DNA of 64,000 nt, taken from contig NZ_VYIK01000007.1 in assembly GCF_008709575.1 (NCBI RefSeq), forward strand, positions 1 to 64,000, read 5' to 3'. Position 1 is the first letter of the stretch; every line of letters begins with the position of its first letter. The notes beneath the pieces are model-generated. The model was not told where the DNA came from. It did no database searches and saw only the letters and a list, made by a program, of their open reading frames with translations. Made by a program: the position numbers and the translations under genes. The stretch is from Mycobacterium sp. (GTDB lineage: Bacteria > Actinomycetota > Actinomycetes > Mycobacteriales > Mycobacteriaceae). Positions 1-8,363 of this stretch are shown here, one piece after another.

Positions 1-154
1 GCAGTCGGATGGCCCGGGCCCGGGCCCGGGCCGCGGCGGCCAGCGCTTCGGCCGCGGCGGCCTCGGCCTCGGCCTGCTCGGCCAGTGCCATCGCCTCGGC
101 GTGAGTCATGGCGGCGTCGGCGTGGTCGTTGGTGTCGTCGTCGACGTCAGCCAT
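1..154 (-). CDS. Mce-associated membrane protein, N-terminal part only
   Basis: The gene reads leftward from ATG at 152-154 and runs off the window edge, so only about 51 codons are visible. The visible part opens with an acidic stretch (MADVDDDTNDHADAA) and continues as an Ala/Glu- then Ala/Arg-rich helix. This resembles the cytoplasmic N-terminal coiled segment that precedes the single membrane helix of mycobacterial Mce-associated (Mas) proteins. No membrane segment is visible because of truncation. It diverges from the acyl-CoA dehydrogenase gene at 291 with 136 bp between. Mce systems import lipids and steroids, which would suit the catabolic genes alongside, but that link is inference. 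Any Ala/Glu-rich protein could look like this, so confidence is moderate. Confidence 0.5.
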   Translation of the reverse strand, partial: MADVDDDTNDHADAAMTHAEAMALAEQAEAEAAAAEALAAAARARARAIRL

Positions 155-290
155 GGCGACCCTGTATCGGCGTCATTGTCGATCGAACTCCGGTATCTCT
201 TGCGGTATTGCTCATTGCTACCATCGGTGGCACCAGTGAACCCCGACTGGGACCGAGCGGCGAAGGAAGGCCAGGAAGGCGCTAGTTCCT

Positions 291-1430
291 ATGACTGCCG
301 TCGACTCCCCCGAAAAGATACTCTTTACCACCACCACTGAAGCGTTTCTGCAGAAAGAGGTTCCGCTGAGCCGGGTGCGCGAGTTGCACGCCGCCGGTGT
401 CTCCTTCGACCCAAGTTGGTGGCGACGGGCCGCTGAGCTGGGCTGGACCGCTTTGCTGGTGCCCGAGGAGCTCGGCGGCGGCGCTGTCTCAGGCAACGGC
501 GTCGCCGATCTGGCGCTGGTCGCCGAACAGCTCGGCAAGACCGTCGCGCCCGGGCCGCTGTATCCGGTGAGCACCGTGCTTGCCGGACTGGTCGACTGCA
601 GCGAACCCACTGTCCATGCCGACACGATTGCCGGGCTGATCTCCGGTGACATCGTGGCATCGTGGGCCGTCTACGAACCGGGCCGGGGCTGGCAACCGCA
701 CGAGCCGTCGGTGACGGCCACCGCGACCGCTTCGGGCTACCGCATCGACGGGGTCAAGGACCGGGTGGAGGCGGGCGCACAGAGCCAGGTGCTGTCGGTG
801 GTGGCGCGCTGCGACGACGGCCTGCGCCAGTTTCTGGTGCCCACGGACGCCACCGGGGTGCGGATCACGGCGCAGCGATCGATCGATCTGGTCAAGCATT
901 ACGCCCGGGTGGAATTCGACGGGGTGGCAGTGGCGGCCTCTGCGGCGGTCGGCAGCGCCGCCGAAGCCGCCGCCCTCATCGATCGCCAAAGCCACATCGC
1001 CCAGGTGCTGCAGTGCGCCGAAGTCGTCGGCATCCTGCAGACCGTGTTCGACTTCACCGTGCAGTGGGCCCTGGACCGGCACACCTTCGGCCGCCCGCTG
1101 GCCTCCTACCAGGCGCTCAAGCACCGCTTTGCCGACATGAAGATGTGGTTGGAGGCGTGCCGGGCGACGACGGCCGCCGCGGTCGCCGACATCGCCGCAC
1201 GCTCACCGGATGCCGGCCTGTCGGCCAGTATCGCCAAGTCCTACGTCGGAGAAATGGCAGGTCAGATCGTGCAGGGCTGCGTGCAGATGCACGGGGGCCT
1301 GGGTGTCACCTGGGAACACGACCTGCACGTGTACCTGCGGCGGGTGGTGCTGTACCGGTCGATGTTCGGCACCCCCGAAGAGCACAACCTGCGGGTGTAC
1401 GCCGGCGCGGAAGCCGCGAGATCGGCCTGA
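291..1430 (+). CDS. acyl-CoA dehydrogenase, FadE28-type subunit
   Basis: 379-residue FAD-dependent acyl-CoA dehydrogenase that introduces the alpha,beta double bond in beta-oxidation. The middle domain is divergent. The C-terminal helical domain has the FAD-contacting RHTFGRP segment at about 263-269 and the QMHGGLGVTWEHD signature at about 332-344. The latter is typical of the small subunits of steroid-type heteromeric dehydrogenases (FadE28/FadE27 class). The next gene, another dehydrogenase of the complementary type, starts inside its stop codon (TGATG), so the two are probably made in equal amounts and form an alpha2beta2 enzyme. That assembly is inferred from the known ChsE-type enzymes. 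The substrate is unknown; the neighbourhood suggests a branched or polycyclic acyl-CoA. Confidence 0.85.
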   Translation: MTAVDSPEKILFTTTTEAFLQKEVPLSRVRELHAAGVSFDPSWWRRAAELGWTALLVPEELGGGAVSGNGVADLALVAEQLGKTVAPGPLYPVSTVLAGLVDCSEPTVHADTIAGLISGDIVASWAVYEPGRGWQPHEPSVTATATASGYRIDGVKDRVEAGAQSQVLSVVARCDDGLRQFLVPTDATGVRITAQRSIDLVKHYARVEFDGVAVAASAAVGSAAEAAALIDRQSHIAQVLQCAEVVGILQTVFDFTVQWALDRHTFGRPLASYQALKHRFADMKMWLEACRATTAAAVADIAARSPDAGLSASIAKSYVGEMAGQIVQGCVQMHGGLGVTWEHDLHVYLRRVVLYRSMFGTPEEHNLRVYAGAEAARSA

Positions 1431-2665
1431 TGGACATGGCCGGCGAGTCTGTCGAGGAGTTCCGCGCCCGGGCCAGGGCGTGGCTGGCCGACAACATGCC
1501 GCGCATCGACCCGGCATCGCCGCCGCCGATGTACCGCGATGACGAACGCTGCTGGCAACGGGCCCGCGAATTGCAAAAGCGGCTCTATGAAGGCGGATTC
1601 GCCGGAATCTGTTTTCCCCGCGAGTACGGTGGCCTGGGGCTGGATTACCAATACCAGAAGGCGTTCGACGAGGAGAGCCTCGGCTACGAAATGCCGCTGA
1701 TCCTCAACACGCCGACGTTCACCATCTGCTGCGCGACGCTGCTCGACACCGCGAGCGAGGAGCAGAAGAAGCGCCACATCGGCGCCGCGTTGCGCGGCGA
1801 CGAGGTGCTGGTGCAGCTGCTGTCCGAGCCCAGCGGCGGGTCGGATCTGGCCGGCGTGATCACGCGCGCCGACCGGGTCGGCGATCGTTGGGTGATCAAT
1901 GGGGCAAAGACGTGGAGCTCCAGCGCATTTGCCGCTGACTACGGGTTGTGTTTGGCCCGCACCGACTGGGATGTGCCCAAGCACGAGGGGCTGACCATGT
2001 TTTTGGTGCCGATCGCTCATCCCGGAATCACGTTGCGGCGGATCACTCAACTCAACGGGTCGACGGAATTCTGTGAGGAGTTCCTCGACGGCGTCGACGT
2101 CGGTGATGACGCGGTGGTCGGTGAGGTGAACAAGGGCTGGGCGGTGGCGTCGCGGCAGCTGTATCACGAGCGCCGCGCGGTGGGTCAGGGCTCGGAATTC
2201 GCCAGCGGCGGCAGCAACGAAGGCGGCCACTCCAGGCCGGTGGACTATGTGGCGCTGGCACGCAAGACCGGGCAGGCCGACAACGAGCGGGTACGCGAGA
2301 TGGCCGGTCGGGTGCTGGTGCACCGCGCGGTCAGCGACCAGCTGGTCGACCACGTGTATCACAGCGTGCGCGACGGCACGTTGCCGCCGGCCGCCGGCAC
2401 GCTGATCCGGCTGTTTCACGCCGAGACCATGACGCTGGACATGGACACCGGACTGGCGATCACCGGAACAGCAGGGGTCGTCGGCGAACCGGGCGAGGGC
2501 CTGGAGACCGGTCTGCGGTATCTGACCCGGCAGGCGATCTGTTTGGGCGGCGGCAGCGTCGAGATGGCCCGCAACGTGATCGGCGAGCGGGTGCTGAACT
2601 TTCCCCGCGAGTACGCCGCGGATCGCGGGGTGCCGTTCAGCCAGGTGCGGCGCGGGCGCGGCTGA
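1430..2665 (+). CDS. acyl-CoA dehydrogenase, large partner subunit
   Basis: 411-residue acyl-CoA dehydrogenase. The start is ATG at 1430, sharing one base with the upstream TGA; the same frame stays open far upstream but only as a shadow of the previous gene. It has the FAD/substrate loop LLSEPSGGSDLA at about residues 124-135, the beta-domain segment WVINGAKTWSS, and the C-terminal GGGSVEMARN motif at about 373-382, equivalent to the GGTSEIQRN motif of the family. It lacks the WEHD signature of its upstream partner, so the two genes are complementary halves of one probable heteromeric dehydrogenase. It converges on the CoA transferase gene with a 9-bp gap. Confidence 0.88.
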   Translation: MDMAGESVEEFRARARAWLADNMPRIDPASPPPMYRDDERCWQRARELQKRLYEGGFAGICFPREYGGLGLDYQYQKAFDEESLGYEMPLILNTPTFTICCATLLDTASEEQKKRHIGAALRGDEVLVQLLSEPSGGSDLAGVITRADRVGDRWVINGAKTWSSSAFAADYGLCLARTDWDVPKHEGLTMFLVPIAHPGITLRRITQLNGSTEFCEEFLDGVDVGDDAVVGEVNKGWAVASRQLYHERRAVGQGSEFASGGSNEGGHSRPVDYVALARKTGQADNERVREMAGRVLVHRAVSDQLVDHVYHSVRDGTLPPAAGTLIRLFHAETMTLDMDTGLAITGTAGVVGEPGEGLETGLRYLTRQAICLGGGSVEMARNVIGERVLNFPREYAADRGVPFSQVRRGRG

Positions 2666-2674
2666 CGTCGACGG

Positions 2675-3895
2675 TCACAAGATGGCGCCGCTGTCCTTGG
2701 CGGCGGCGATCTCGTCCCAGTCGAAACCGAGTTCCAGCAGGATCTCCTCGGTGTGCTGGCCGTGTTCGGGTGCGCGGGCCGGGCCGGGCGGTGTCTGGTC
2801 GAACTGTACTGGGGCGGCCACCATGTGGTACTCGACGCCGTGGTCGTCGGCGTTGGCGACGAGGTAGCCGTTGGGTCGGGCCTGCGGGTCGGCCAGCACT
2901 TCTCGCGGAGTTGCCAGCGGTGCCCAGACCCCCGGTTCGTCGGCCAGGGCCCGACGCCAGTGCGCCAGGTCGTGCTCGGCAAACCTGGCAGCGAGCAGTG
3001 CGGTGGCTTCGGCGGCGTTGGCGACCAGGTTCGCGGCCGGCACGAAACGCTCGTCGGTCGCCAACTCGGGCAATCCGATTCGTCGGCAGAATCCGGCCCA
3101 GTATTTGTCCGGTTGCAGAAATACCAGCTGGATCCACCGGCCGTCTTTGGTCTTGAATCTGTTGACCACCGGATTGATCGCCAGCCCCGGGGGAGCCCCC
3201 GGGATGCCGTCGACGTCGAAGAGATCGGCAACGCAGATCGACGGCGCGATGCTCCACATCGCCTGGGCCAGCAGCGAGGAGTCCACGACCGTCGGCTCAC
3301 CGGTGCGCTCCCGGTGGAACAGCGCCGCGCACACCCCGCCGGCCAGGGTCACTCCGGCCTGGAGGTCGCCGAACGCCGGGCCCTGCACGGCAGGATGTTC
3401 GGTGCCCAGCGGGGTCAGCGTGTAGGCCACTCCGCCGCGCGCCAGGTAGGTCGCGGCGTCGAATCCGCCCCGATCACGGTCGGGCCCCCGCACCCCCAAC
3501 CCGGTGCCCCGCGCGATGATGATGTTCGGGTTGAACGCCCGGATGTCCTCGACGGTGAGCCGGGCGCGTTCCAGTGCCGCGGGCAGCCAGTTGGTCAGCA
3601 GCACATCGGCGTCGGCCAGCAGTCGGCCGAAGATCCGGCGACCGGTGTCGGTCTTGAGATCGACTGCGATGCTCCGTTTGCCGCGGTTACCGATCTCGAG
3701 CATGAAATCGGCGTCGGCCCGTGCTGCCTGCCGGGTGAACCCGCCGACCACGAGCGCCCGTCCCGGGTCGCCGGTGCCGACACTTTCCACCTTGATGACG
3801 TCGGCGCCCCAATCCGCGAGCACCACGCCCGCTGCCGGAACGTAGGTCCACGACGCCAGTTCGACGACGCGGACGCCACTGAGCACGCCGGGCAT
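2675..3895 (-). CDS. class III CoA transferase (CaiB/BaiF family)
   Basis: 406-residue family III CoA transferase, which moves CoA between acyl thioesters and free carboxylates. The N-terminal VRVVELASW...GADVIKVES segment is the family's Rossmann-like CoA-binding start. The catalytic Asp is expected in PAFGDLQAG at about Asp177, and the TGEPTVVDSSLL strand follows. Length is normal. It lies downstream of the amidohydrolase gene on the same strand, separated by 76 bp that hold a strong hairpin, so it may be only partly co-transcribed with it. It probably activates or recycles a carboxylate intermediate of the adjacent dehydrogenases; the substrate cannot be read from sequence. Confidence 0.88.
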   Translation of the reverse strand: MPGVLSGVRVVELASWTYVPAAGVVLADWGADVIKVESVGTGDPGRALVVGGFTRQAARADADFMLEIGNRGKRSIAVDLKTDTGRRIFGRLLADADVLLTNWLPAALERARLTVEDIRAFNPNIIIARGTGLGVRGPDRDRGGFDAATYLARGGVAYTLTPLGTEHPAVQGPAFGDLQAGVTLAGGVCAALFHRERTGEPTVVDSSLLAQAMWSIAPSICVADLFDVDGIPGAPPGLAINPVVNRFKTKDGRWIQLVFLQPDKYWAGFCRRIGLPELATDERFVPAANLVANAAEATALLAARFAEHDLAHWRRALADEPGVWAPLATPREVLADPQARPNGYLVANADDHGVEYHMVAAPVQFDQTPPGPARAPEHGQHTEEILLELGFDWDEIAAAKDSGAIL

Positions 3896-3932
3896 ATGTT
3901 GTACCTTTCACTCCGCTCGCCGTGCAGACCGC

Positions 3933-3961
3933 AGCGCGGCCGGACTCATCCCGGCCGCGCT
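3933..3961 (-). terminator. hairpin after the amidohydrolase gene
   Basis: Perfect inverted repeat AGCGCGGCCGG / CCGGCCGCGCT with a 7-nt loop (ACTCATC), starting about 10 nt beyond the amidohydrolase stop codon and ending about 37 nt before the CoA transferase start. There is no U-tract, which is common for mycobacterial intrinsic-type hairpins. It may end or attenuate transcription into the CoA transferase gene, or act as an mRNA 3' stabiliser. Confidence 0.5.
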
Positions 3962-3971
3962 ACGGCAACAC

Positions 3972-5165
3972 TCAGGCCGAAACCGGTTTGGCGACCTTCA
4001 TCAGCTCCATCATGTTGCCGCCCATGATCTTCTCGACATCTGGCTGGTCGAGCCCGGCGAGTTCGTCGACGAAGGTGAGTGGGTCGGCCAGCCCTTCGGG
4101 GTGCGGCCAGTCCGACCCGAACACCACCCGGTCGGAGCCCACCATTTTCACGATGTCGACGAAGTTGTCCTCCCAGAACGGGCTGACGTAGATGCAGCGC
4201 TTGAACGTCTCGATGGGATCCTCGCTGAAACCGTTCGGCATCTTCTTGTAGACGCCCTTGAGCGCTTTGAACAGGTGCGGCACCCATTCGGCGCCGTTTT
4301 CGATCGACAGGATCCGCACCTCGGGGTTGCGGGACAGCGCTCCGTGGCAGATCAATGCGCTCAAGGTGTCTTCGATCGGGCGGTGGCCCATCACCAGCAT
4401 CCGGAACGGGGTCGGCCGGAACGGCAGAAATTCCGAACCGGGTTCCCACACGTTCGCGAACTCGGTGTAGCCGCTGTCCGAGGCGTGCATCGACACCGGG
4501 ATTCCGGCCTTGACGCAGGCTTGCCAGAACGGGTCGAACTCCTCGAGTCCGGGGGACCGGGTGCCGCGGTAGCCCGGCACCGGAGCCGGCCGGACCAGCA
4601 CCGTGCGCGCGCCCCGCGCCAGACACCACTCGAGTTCCTCGAGGGCGCGCTCGACGATCGGCAAGGTGATGACCGGGGTGGCGAAGATGCGGTCCTGATA
4701 GTTGAACGACCACGTCTCGTACATCCACTGGTTGAGCGCGTGGATGACGTCGTGGATGAGCTCGGGGTCGTCTTTCATGCGCTCCTCGACCAGGCTGGCC
4801 AGAGTCGGGAACATCAGCGCGTAGTCGACGCCGAGCTCGTCCATGACCTCCAGCCGCGGGCCGGGTTCGCGAAACGCCGGGATCGCCTTCATCGGCTCGC
4901 CCATCATCTCGCGGTAGCTCTTGCCCCCGCTGCCGTGACGGAAGTACTCCTCCTGCGCGCCGGGCCGGGCCACCACGTCGAACGTCGGGTTGGGGATGTA
5001 GTCGCTGATGTGGCCGCGCACCACGATCTTGGTGCGGCCCCGGACCTGCACGTAGTCGATCACGTGCTTGCGGTTGTCCGGCAGAAACTTCGTCAGCGCG
5101 TCCTGGGTCTCATACATGTGGTTGTCGGCGTCGAAGACCGGAAAGGACAGTGTGCGGGACGGCAT
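3972..5165 (-). CDS. amidohydrolase family protein (COG2159-like TIM barrel)
   Basis: 397-residue metal-dependent amidohydrolase/decarboxylase-like protein. ATG at 5163-5165 was chosen because AAGGAG lies just upstream and the protein then starts with the family motif FPVFDADNHMYE, which carries the metal-binding D-x-N-H. The in-frame extension to 5288 would run through a palindromic operator. Other family marks are an internal HASDSGY metal ligand region and VVFGSDWPHPEG near the C-terminus (catalytic Asp). Mycobacterial relatives accompany lipid and steroid catabolic genes, but few have a known reaction. It lies between the TetR-hotdog regulator and the CoA transferase on the same strand, and a TGGTAA-N5-TTACCA palindrome sits 52 bp upstream of its start. 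Confidence 0.85.
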   Translation of the reverse strand: MPSRTLSFPVFDADNHMYETQDALTKFLPDNRKHVIDYVQVRGRTKIVVRGHISDYIPNPTFDVVARPGAQEEYFRHGSGGKSYREMMGEPMKAIPAFREPGPRLEVMDELGVDYALMFPTLASLVEERMKDDPELIHDVIHALNQWMYETWSFNYQDRIFATPVITLPIVERALEELEWCLARGARTVLVRPAPVPGYRGTRSPGLEEFDPFWQACVKAGIPVSMHASDSGYTEFANVWEPGSEFLPFRPTPFRMLVMGHRPIEDTLSALICHGALSRNPEVRILSIENGAEWVPHLFKALKGVYKKMPNGFSEDPIETFKRCIYVSPFWEDNFVDIVKMVGSDRVVFGSDWPHPEGLADPLTFVDELAGLDQPDVEKIMGGNMMELMKVAKPVSA

Positions 5166-5216
5166 GGTGACTCCTTGTCCTGGGATAGTTCTTGTCGTGG
5201 ATGGTTCCGGAGCGTG

Positions 5217-5233
5217 TGGTAATGACGTTACCA
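5217..5233. promoter_or_regulatory. palindromic operator TGGTAA-N5-TTACCA
   Basis: TGGTAATGACGTTACCA has perfect 6-bp arms around TGACG. It lies 52-68 bp upstream of the amidohydrolase ATG and in the gap after the TetR-hotdog gene. Half of it recurs (AATGAGGTTACC) in front of the TetR gene itself at 6314-6325. The size, symmetry and double occurrence suit a TetR-type binding site; binding is inferred. Confidence 0.55.
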
Positions 5234-5268
5234 CCCGGGTCGATCCCCGTGGAAGGCCGATCACGAAG

Positions 5269-6282
5269 TCACGTCCGGCCGTCCTCACCGCGCTGCACGA
5301 CGGCGAAGTTCACCGTGGCGGTCGCGGCCAGTTCGTCGTCGTCGCTGCGGAAGATGTCCACCTGCGTGACGATGGCCCGCCGGCCGGCTCGCAGCACCCG
5401 GGCCACTGCCCGCGCCGACCCGGCGGTGATCGGCCGCAGATAGCGCACGAACAGGTCGGCGGTCGTCAGAGCGGAACCGGCCGGCAGGTAGTTCAGCCCC
5501 AGTCGCCCGCCGGCCACGTCGGCCAGCGTCGCGATCAGCCCGCCCTGAACGGCCCCTGCGGTATTGACGACCTGAGGGCTGACCGGTAGCTCCATCGCGC
5601 ATTCGTCGGGGCGATCAGCCTCCCGCAGCCCAATCTGGTCGAACAGCTCACCCAGTGTCGCTGCCGGCACCGTCCGGTCGTCGCCGGCACCGAGCGCGCG
5701 GATGCAGAACTCGTACAACTGGGCGGCGTCGATCGGCGCCCCGGTCAGCTCCGCACCCAGCCAGTGCAGCCGCACCGCGCCGAGCACGGTCTGTGTCACG
5801 ATCGCCGCGGCGGCCCCGACATCGAGTCCCGGCGCGAACAACCCCTCGGTGATGCCGCGCGCGATGATGTCGCGAATCAGCTGGTGCAGCGGAGAGAGCA
5901 CCCGAGCGTAGTCGCGGGGGCGGGTCTCGGCCAGGTGCTGGTTGTAGAGGCTCAACGCCCGATTGAGGCTGTCCTGGGTGCTCGATTGCGGGTGGGCGCT
6001 GATCCGGTCGATCAACAACTTCATCGCCGCTGTGCTGTCCAGGCCGGTGGTCTCGGCGCGCCAGGTCCGCGCCGTGTGGGCCATCGTCCGGTCCAACAGC
6101 GCCAGCAGCAATTCGTCTTTGCTGGAAAAATGCTGGTAGAAAGCCCGCAGCGAGGTCTTGGAGCGGGCGACGACTTCTTGCACGGTGAAATCGGTGCGTC
6201 CGGTCTCACCCAAAATCTCGACTGCGGTCTTGATGAAACGCTCACCGCGCGTTGCTTCGGCTTCGCGTTCCGGGCCGCTCAT
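5269..6282 (-). CDS. TetR-family regulator fused to a hotdog thioesterase domain
   Basis: 337-residue two-domain protein. Residues 12-60 form a TetR helix-turn-helix (FTVQEVVARSKTSLRAFYQHF then SSKDELL), and residues about 65-210 look like a TetR ligand/dimer domain. Residues about 215-330 resemble a PaaI-type hotdog thioesterase: VNTAGAVQGGLIATLADVAGG at 239-259 matches the N-x-x-G-x-x-HGG motif with Gln in place of the His, followed by the LFVRYLRP strand. The start at 6282 follows CAGGAG; the frame upstream is open but carries no domain. The hotdog domain may sense or hydrolyse an acyl-CoA effector (inference). It probably controls the amidohydrolase gene downstream and itself. Confidence 0.85.
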   Translation of the reverse strand: MSGPEREAEATRGERFIKTAVEILGETGRTDFTVQEVVARSKTSLRAFYQHFSSKDELLLALLDRTMAHTARTWRAETTGLDSTAAMKLLIDRISAHPQSSTQDSLNRALSLYNQHLAETRPRDYARVLSPLHQLIRDIIARGITEGLFAPGLDVGAAAAIVTQTVLGAVRLHWLGAELTGAPIDAAQLYEFCIRALGAGDDRTVPAATLGELFDQIGLREADRPDECAMELPVSPQVVNTAGAVQGGLIATLADVAGGRLGLNYLPAGSALTTADLFVRYLRPITAGSARAVARVLRAGRRAIVTQVDIFRSDDDELAATATVNFAVVQRGEDGRT

Positions 6283-6313
6283 GGCGCTTCTCCTGTCCTG
6301 GGTGCGGGTAGAG

Positions 6314-6325
6314 AATGAGGTTACC
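6314..6325. promoter_or_regulatory. candidate autoregulatory half-site of the TetR-hotdog protein
   Basis: AATGAGGTTACC matches 11 of 12 bases of the right part of the palindrome at 5217-5233 (AATGACGTTACC). It lies 32 bp upstream of the TetR-hotdog start. The left arm is not conserved, so this would be an imperfect site. Autoregulation is inferred. Confidence 0.4.
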
Positions 6326-6468
6326 GCGCTGCGGGCCCGGTCGTGACCGACAGTGACTGGCGATCGGCCCGGGCAAAGCCGTGTTGCGTGTGTTACAAGA
6401 TTGTTGCCTCCCATTAAAAGATAGTTGCCTGCCGGGTGAAGTCGGGTGACGGCGGCGATGATCGGGTC

Positions 6469-6801
6469 ATGCGATCTCGACAAGTGCTGGCGGTCACGGT
6501 CGCCGCAATTGCCCTGGCCGCTCCGGCCCACGCCGACGACCAAGCCGTCCTCGACCAAGCCATCCCCGGTCAAGCCGTGCCCGACCAGGCCTTCCTGGCC
6601 GATCTCGACCACGCGGGAATCCGCTACCAGGACTCGGGCCAGGCCGTCACCGCCGGACAGACGGTCTGCTCGTTGAAGGCCAGCGGCGTGACCGACGACG
6701 ACCTCGTCTCGCACCTGACGGATCAAAATCCGGGTTTTGCCCAGGAGAAGGCCGCCAAGTTCACCAAGATCGCGACGACCAATTACTGCCCCGGGGGATA
6801 G
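6469..6801 (+). CDS. secreted DUF732-family small protein
   Basis: 110-residue exported protein. ATG at 6469 gives a clean signal peptide (positive MRSRQ, hydrophobic core, APAHA cleavage site near residue 22). The mature part begins with a short QAV/QAI-rich repeat, then shows the DUF732 pattern: FLADLDHAGIRY, GQTVCSLKASG with Cys67, and a C-terminal YCPGG with Cys107, the two cysteines likely forming a disulfide. DUF732 proteins are common small secreted mycobacterial proteins of unknown function. It faces the CoA ligase gene tail to tail and is unlikely to share its catabolic role. Confidence 0.85.
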   Translation: MRSRQVLAVTVAAIALAAPAHADDQAVLDQAIPGQAVPDQAFLADLDHAGIRYQDSGQAVTAGQTVCSLKASGVTDDDLVSHLTDQNPGFAQEKAAKFTKIATTNYCPGG

Positions 6802-6821
6802 TCCACCCGGTGTGAGGGCGG

Positions 6822-6857
6822 CGACCGCTTGAATCCCGCTTGAATCCAAGGCGGTCG
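6822..6857. terminator. hairpin between convergent DUF732 and fadD genes
   Basis: CGACCGCTTG (6822-6831) pairs with CAAGGCGGTCG (6847-6857) with one bulged G, in the 62-bp gap between two convergent genes. A bidirectional terminator is the simplest reading. The loop contains a direct repeat of CTTGAATCC. Confidence 0.45.
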
Positions 6858-6863
6858 GCACGC

Positions 6864-8363
6864 TTAGCCGCCGCGGGCCTCGATCATCGCCGAGCGATTG
6901 ACCTTGGTGGCCGCCGTGCGAGGAATCTCGTCGACGAACTCGACCGTCTTGGGGACCTTGTATCCGGCCAGCCGGGTCTTGGCGTAGCGGATCACCTCCT
7001 GCTCGGTCAGCGGCCGGCCGGGATCGGCGAGTTGCACCACCGCGTGGACGCGGCGGCCCCACTGCGGATCGGCGAGTCCGATCACGACGACGTCGGCGAT
7101 TCCGTCGTGCTCGGCCAGTGCGGATTCCACCTCTGCCGGAAAGACGTTGGCGCCGCCGGTGACGATCATGTCAGTACGCCGGTCGGCGACGTAGAGATAG
7201 CCGTCGGCGTCGAGGTGACCGATGTCGCCGGCCGACCGGAATCCGTCGGGCGTCGACGGCAGCGGCGGCGCGCCACCCAGATAGCGATATCCGGCGCTCA
7301 TCGGCGATCGCAGATAGATCTCGCCGCGCTCCCCGGGCCCGAGCGGGTTGCCGTGCGGGTCGAGAATACGGATCTCGGTGTCCCGGAAGCCGCGTCCGAC
7401 ACTGCCGGGATGGGCCAACCATTCGTCGCCGCGCAACGCGGTCAACCCGAGGTTCTCGGTCATCCCGTAGGCCATCACCACCTGCTGCGGGCTGAGCAGG
7501 TCGAACCATGTGTGCAACAGCGCCGGTGGCATCACCGCGGCGCCCTGCAGGATCCAGACCACGCTGGAGAAATCGCGCCGGTGGATGCCGGGCACGGCGG
7601 CGATACGGGCCAACATTGTCGGTGTGGCAGTGAAGTTGGTGATCCGGTAGTGCTCGATCGCCTCGACAACAGTTGCGGCGTCGAATTTTTCGAGCATCAC
7701 CAAGCGGTCGCCGCCCAACAGGTAGCCCAGTGTGGCAAAGCCATTGGTGTGATACATCGGGCCGGGCACCAGAATCGTCTGCGGCTGGGCCACCGGTGTC
7801 CAGGCAGCCAGAAACGGTGTGGACAACAGCGGCGTCCACAACGCGGGTGCCAGGTTGAGGATCACTTTGGGCAGCCCGGTCGATCCGCTGCTGCAGATAC
7901 CGTTGACGTTGGGGGACACCGCTTCCGGCAGCGGGGCAGCGGGCTGGCCGGCGGCCGATGCGGCCAGTCGTGCCCGGTGGTGTTCGTCGAGCAGGACGGC
8001 GGGCCGGATCACCTGCAGCACTCGCGAGCGCTCCCATTCGGGAAGATCCCAGCGCATCGGGACCGGGACCGCACCGATTTTCCAGCATCCCAGCGCCGCG
8101 CAAACCAGGTGCTCGGAGTTGGGGATCGCCAGCGCAACAAGCGAACCGGTTTCCGCACCGGCAGCGGCGAGTGCGCGTCCCCATTGATTGGCCCGCGCGT
8201 CGAGGTCGGCAAAGCTGAGCGAGCGTGCAGCGCCGCCGGCGGCCACGGTGATCAGAGCCGGTTGGTCGCCGAGCCGGGCGGCGAGCTCGTGCAACTGCGT
8301 CCCGAACGGGACGCCGCCCTCGTGGCGGAGAGGAGTTCCGGTCGCCAGGGGTCCGGCGCTCAC
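6864..8363 (-). CDS. AMP-forming acyl-CoA ligase (FadD-like)
   Basis: 499-residue ANL-family acyl-CoA synthetase: carboxylate + ATP + CoA to acyl-CoA + AMP + PPi. GTG at 8361-8363 overlaps the upstream dehydrogenase stop (GTGA); the open frame further upstream only shadows that gene. Motifs are the P-loop-like ICSSGSTGLPKV, YGMTENLG, then SAGDIGHLDADGYLYVADR, and a C-terminal region with RTAATKVNR that should hold the catalytic Lys. It is the last gene of a five-gene run (12659 to 6864) with four acyl-CoA dehydrogenases upstream, so it probably loads CoA onto the substrate those enzymes oxidise. Substrate unknown. Confidence 0.88.
   Translation of the reverse strand: MSAGPLATGTPLRHEGGVPFGTQLHELAARLGDQPALITVAAGGAARSLSFADLDARANQWGRALAAAGAETGSLVALAIPNSEHLVCAALGCWKIGAVPVPMRWDLPEWERSRVLQVIRPAVLLDEHHRARLAASAAGQPAAPLPEAVSPNVNGICSSGSTGLPKVILNLAPALWTPLLSTPFLAAWTPVAQPQTILVPGPMYHTNGFATLGYLLGGDRLVMLEKFDAATVVEAIEHYRITNFTATPTMLARIAAVPGIHRRDFSSVVWILQGAAVMPPALLHTWFDLLSPQQVVMAYGMTENLGLTALRGDEWLAHPGSVGRGFRDTEIRILDPHGNPLGPGERGEIYLRSPMSAGYRYLGGAPPLPSTPDGFRSAGDIGHLDADGYLYVADRRTDMIVTGGANVFPAEVESALAEHDGIADVVVIGLADPQWGRRVHAVVQLADPGRPLTEQEVIRYAKTRLAGYKVPKTVEFVDEIPRTAATKVNRSAMIEARGG

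Noticed and set aside
662..1429. In-frame upstream extension of the second dehydrogenase
   Set aside because: It lies inside the first dehydrogenase in another frame. The TGATG junction and family N-terminus fix the start at 1430.
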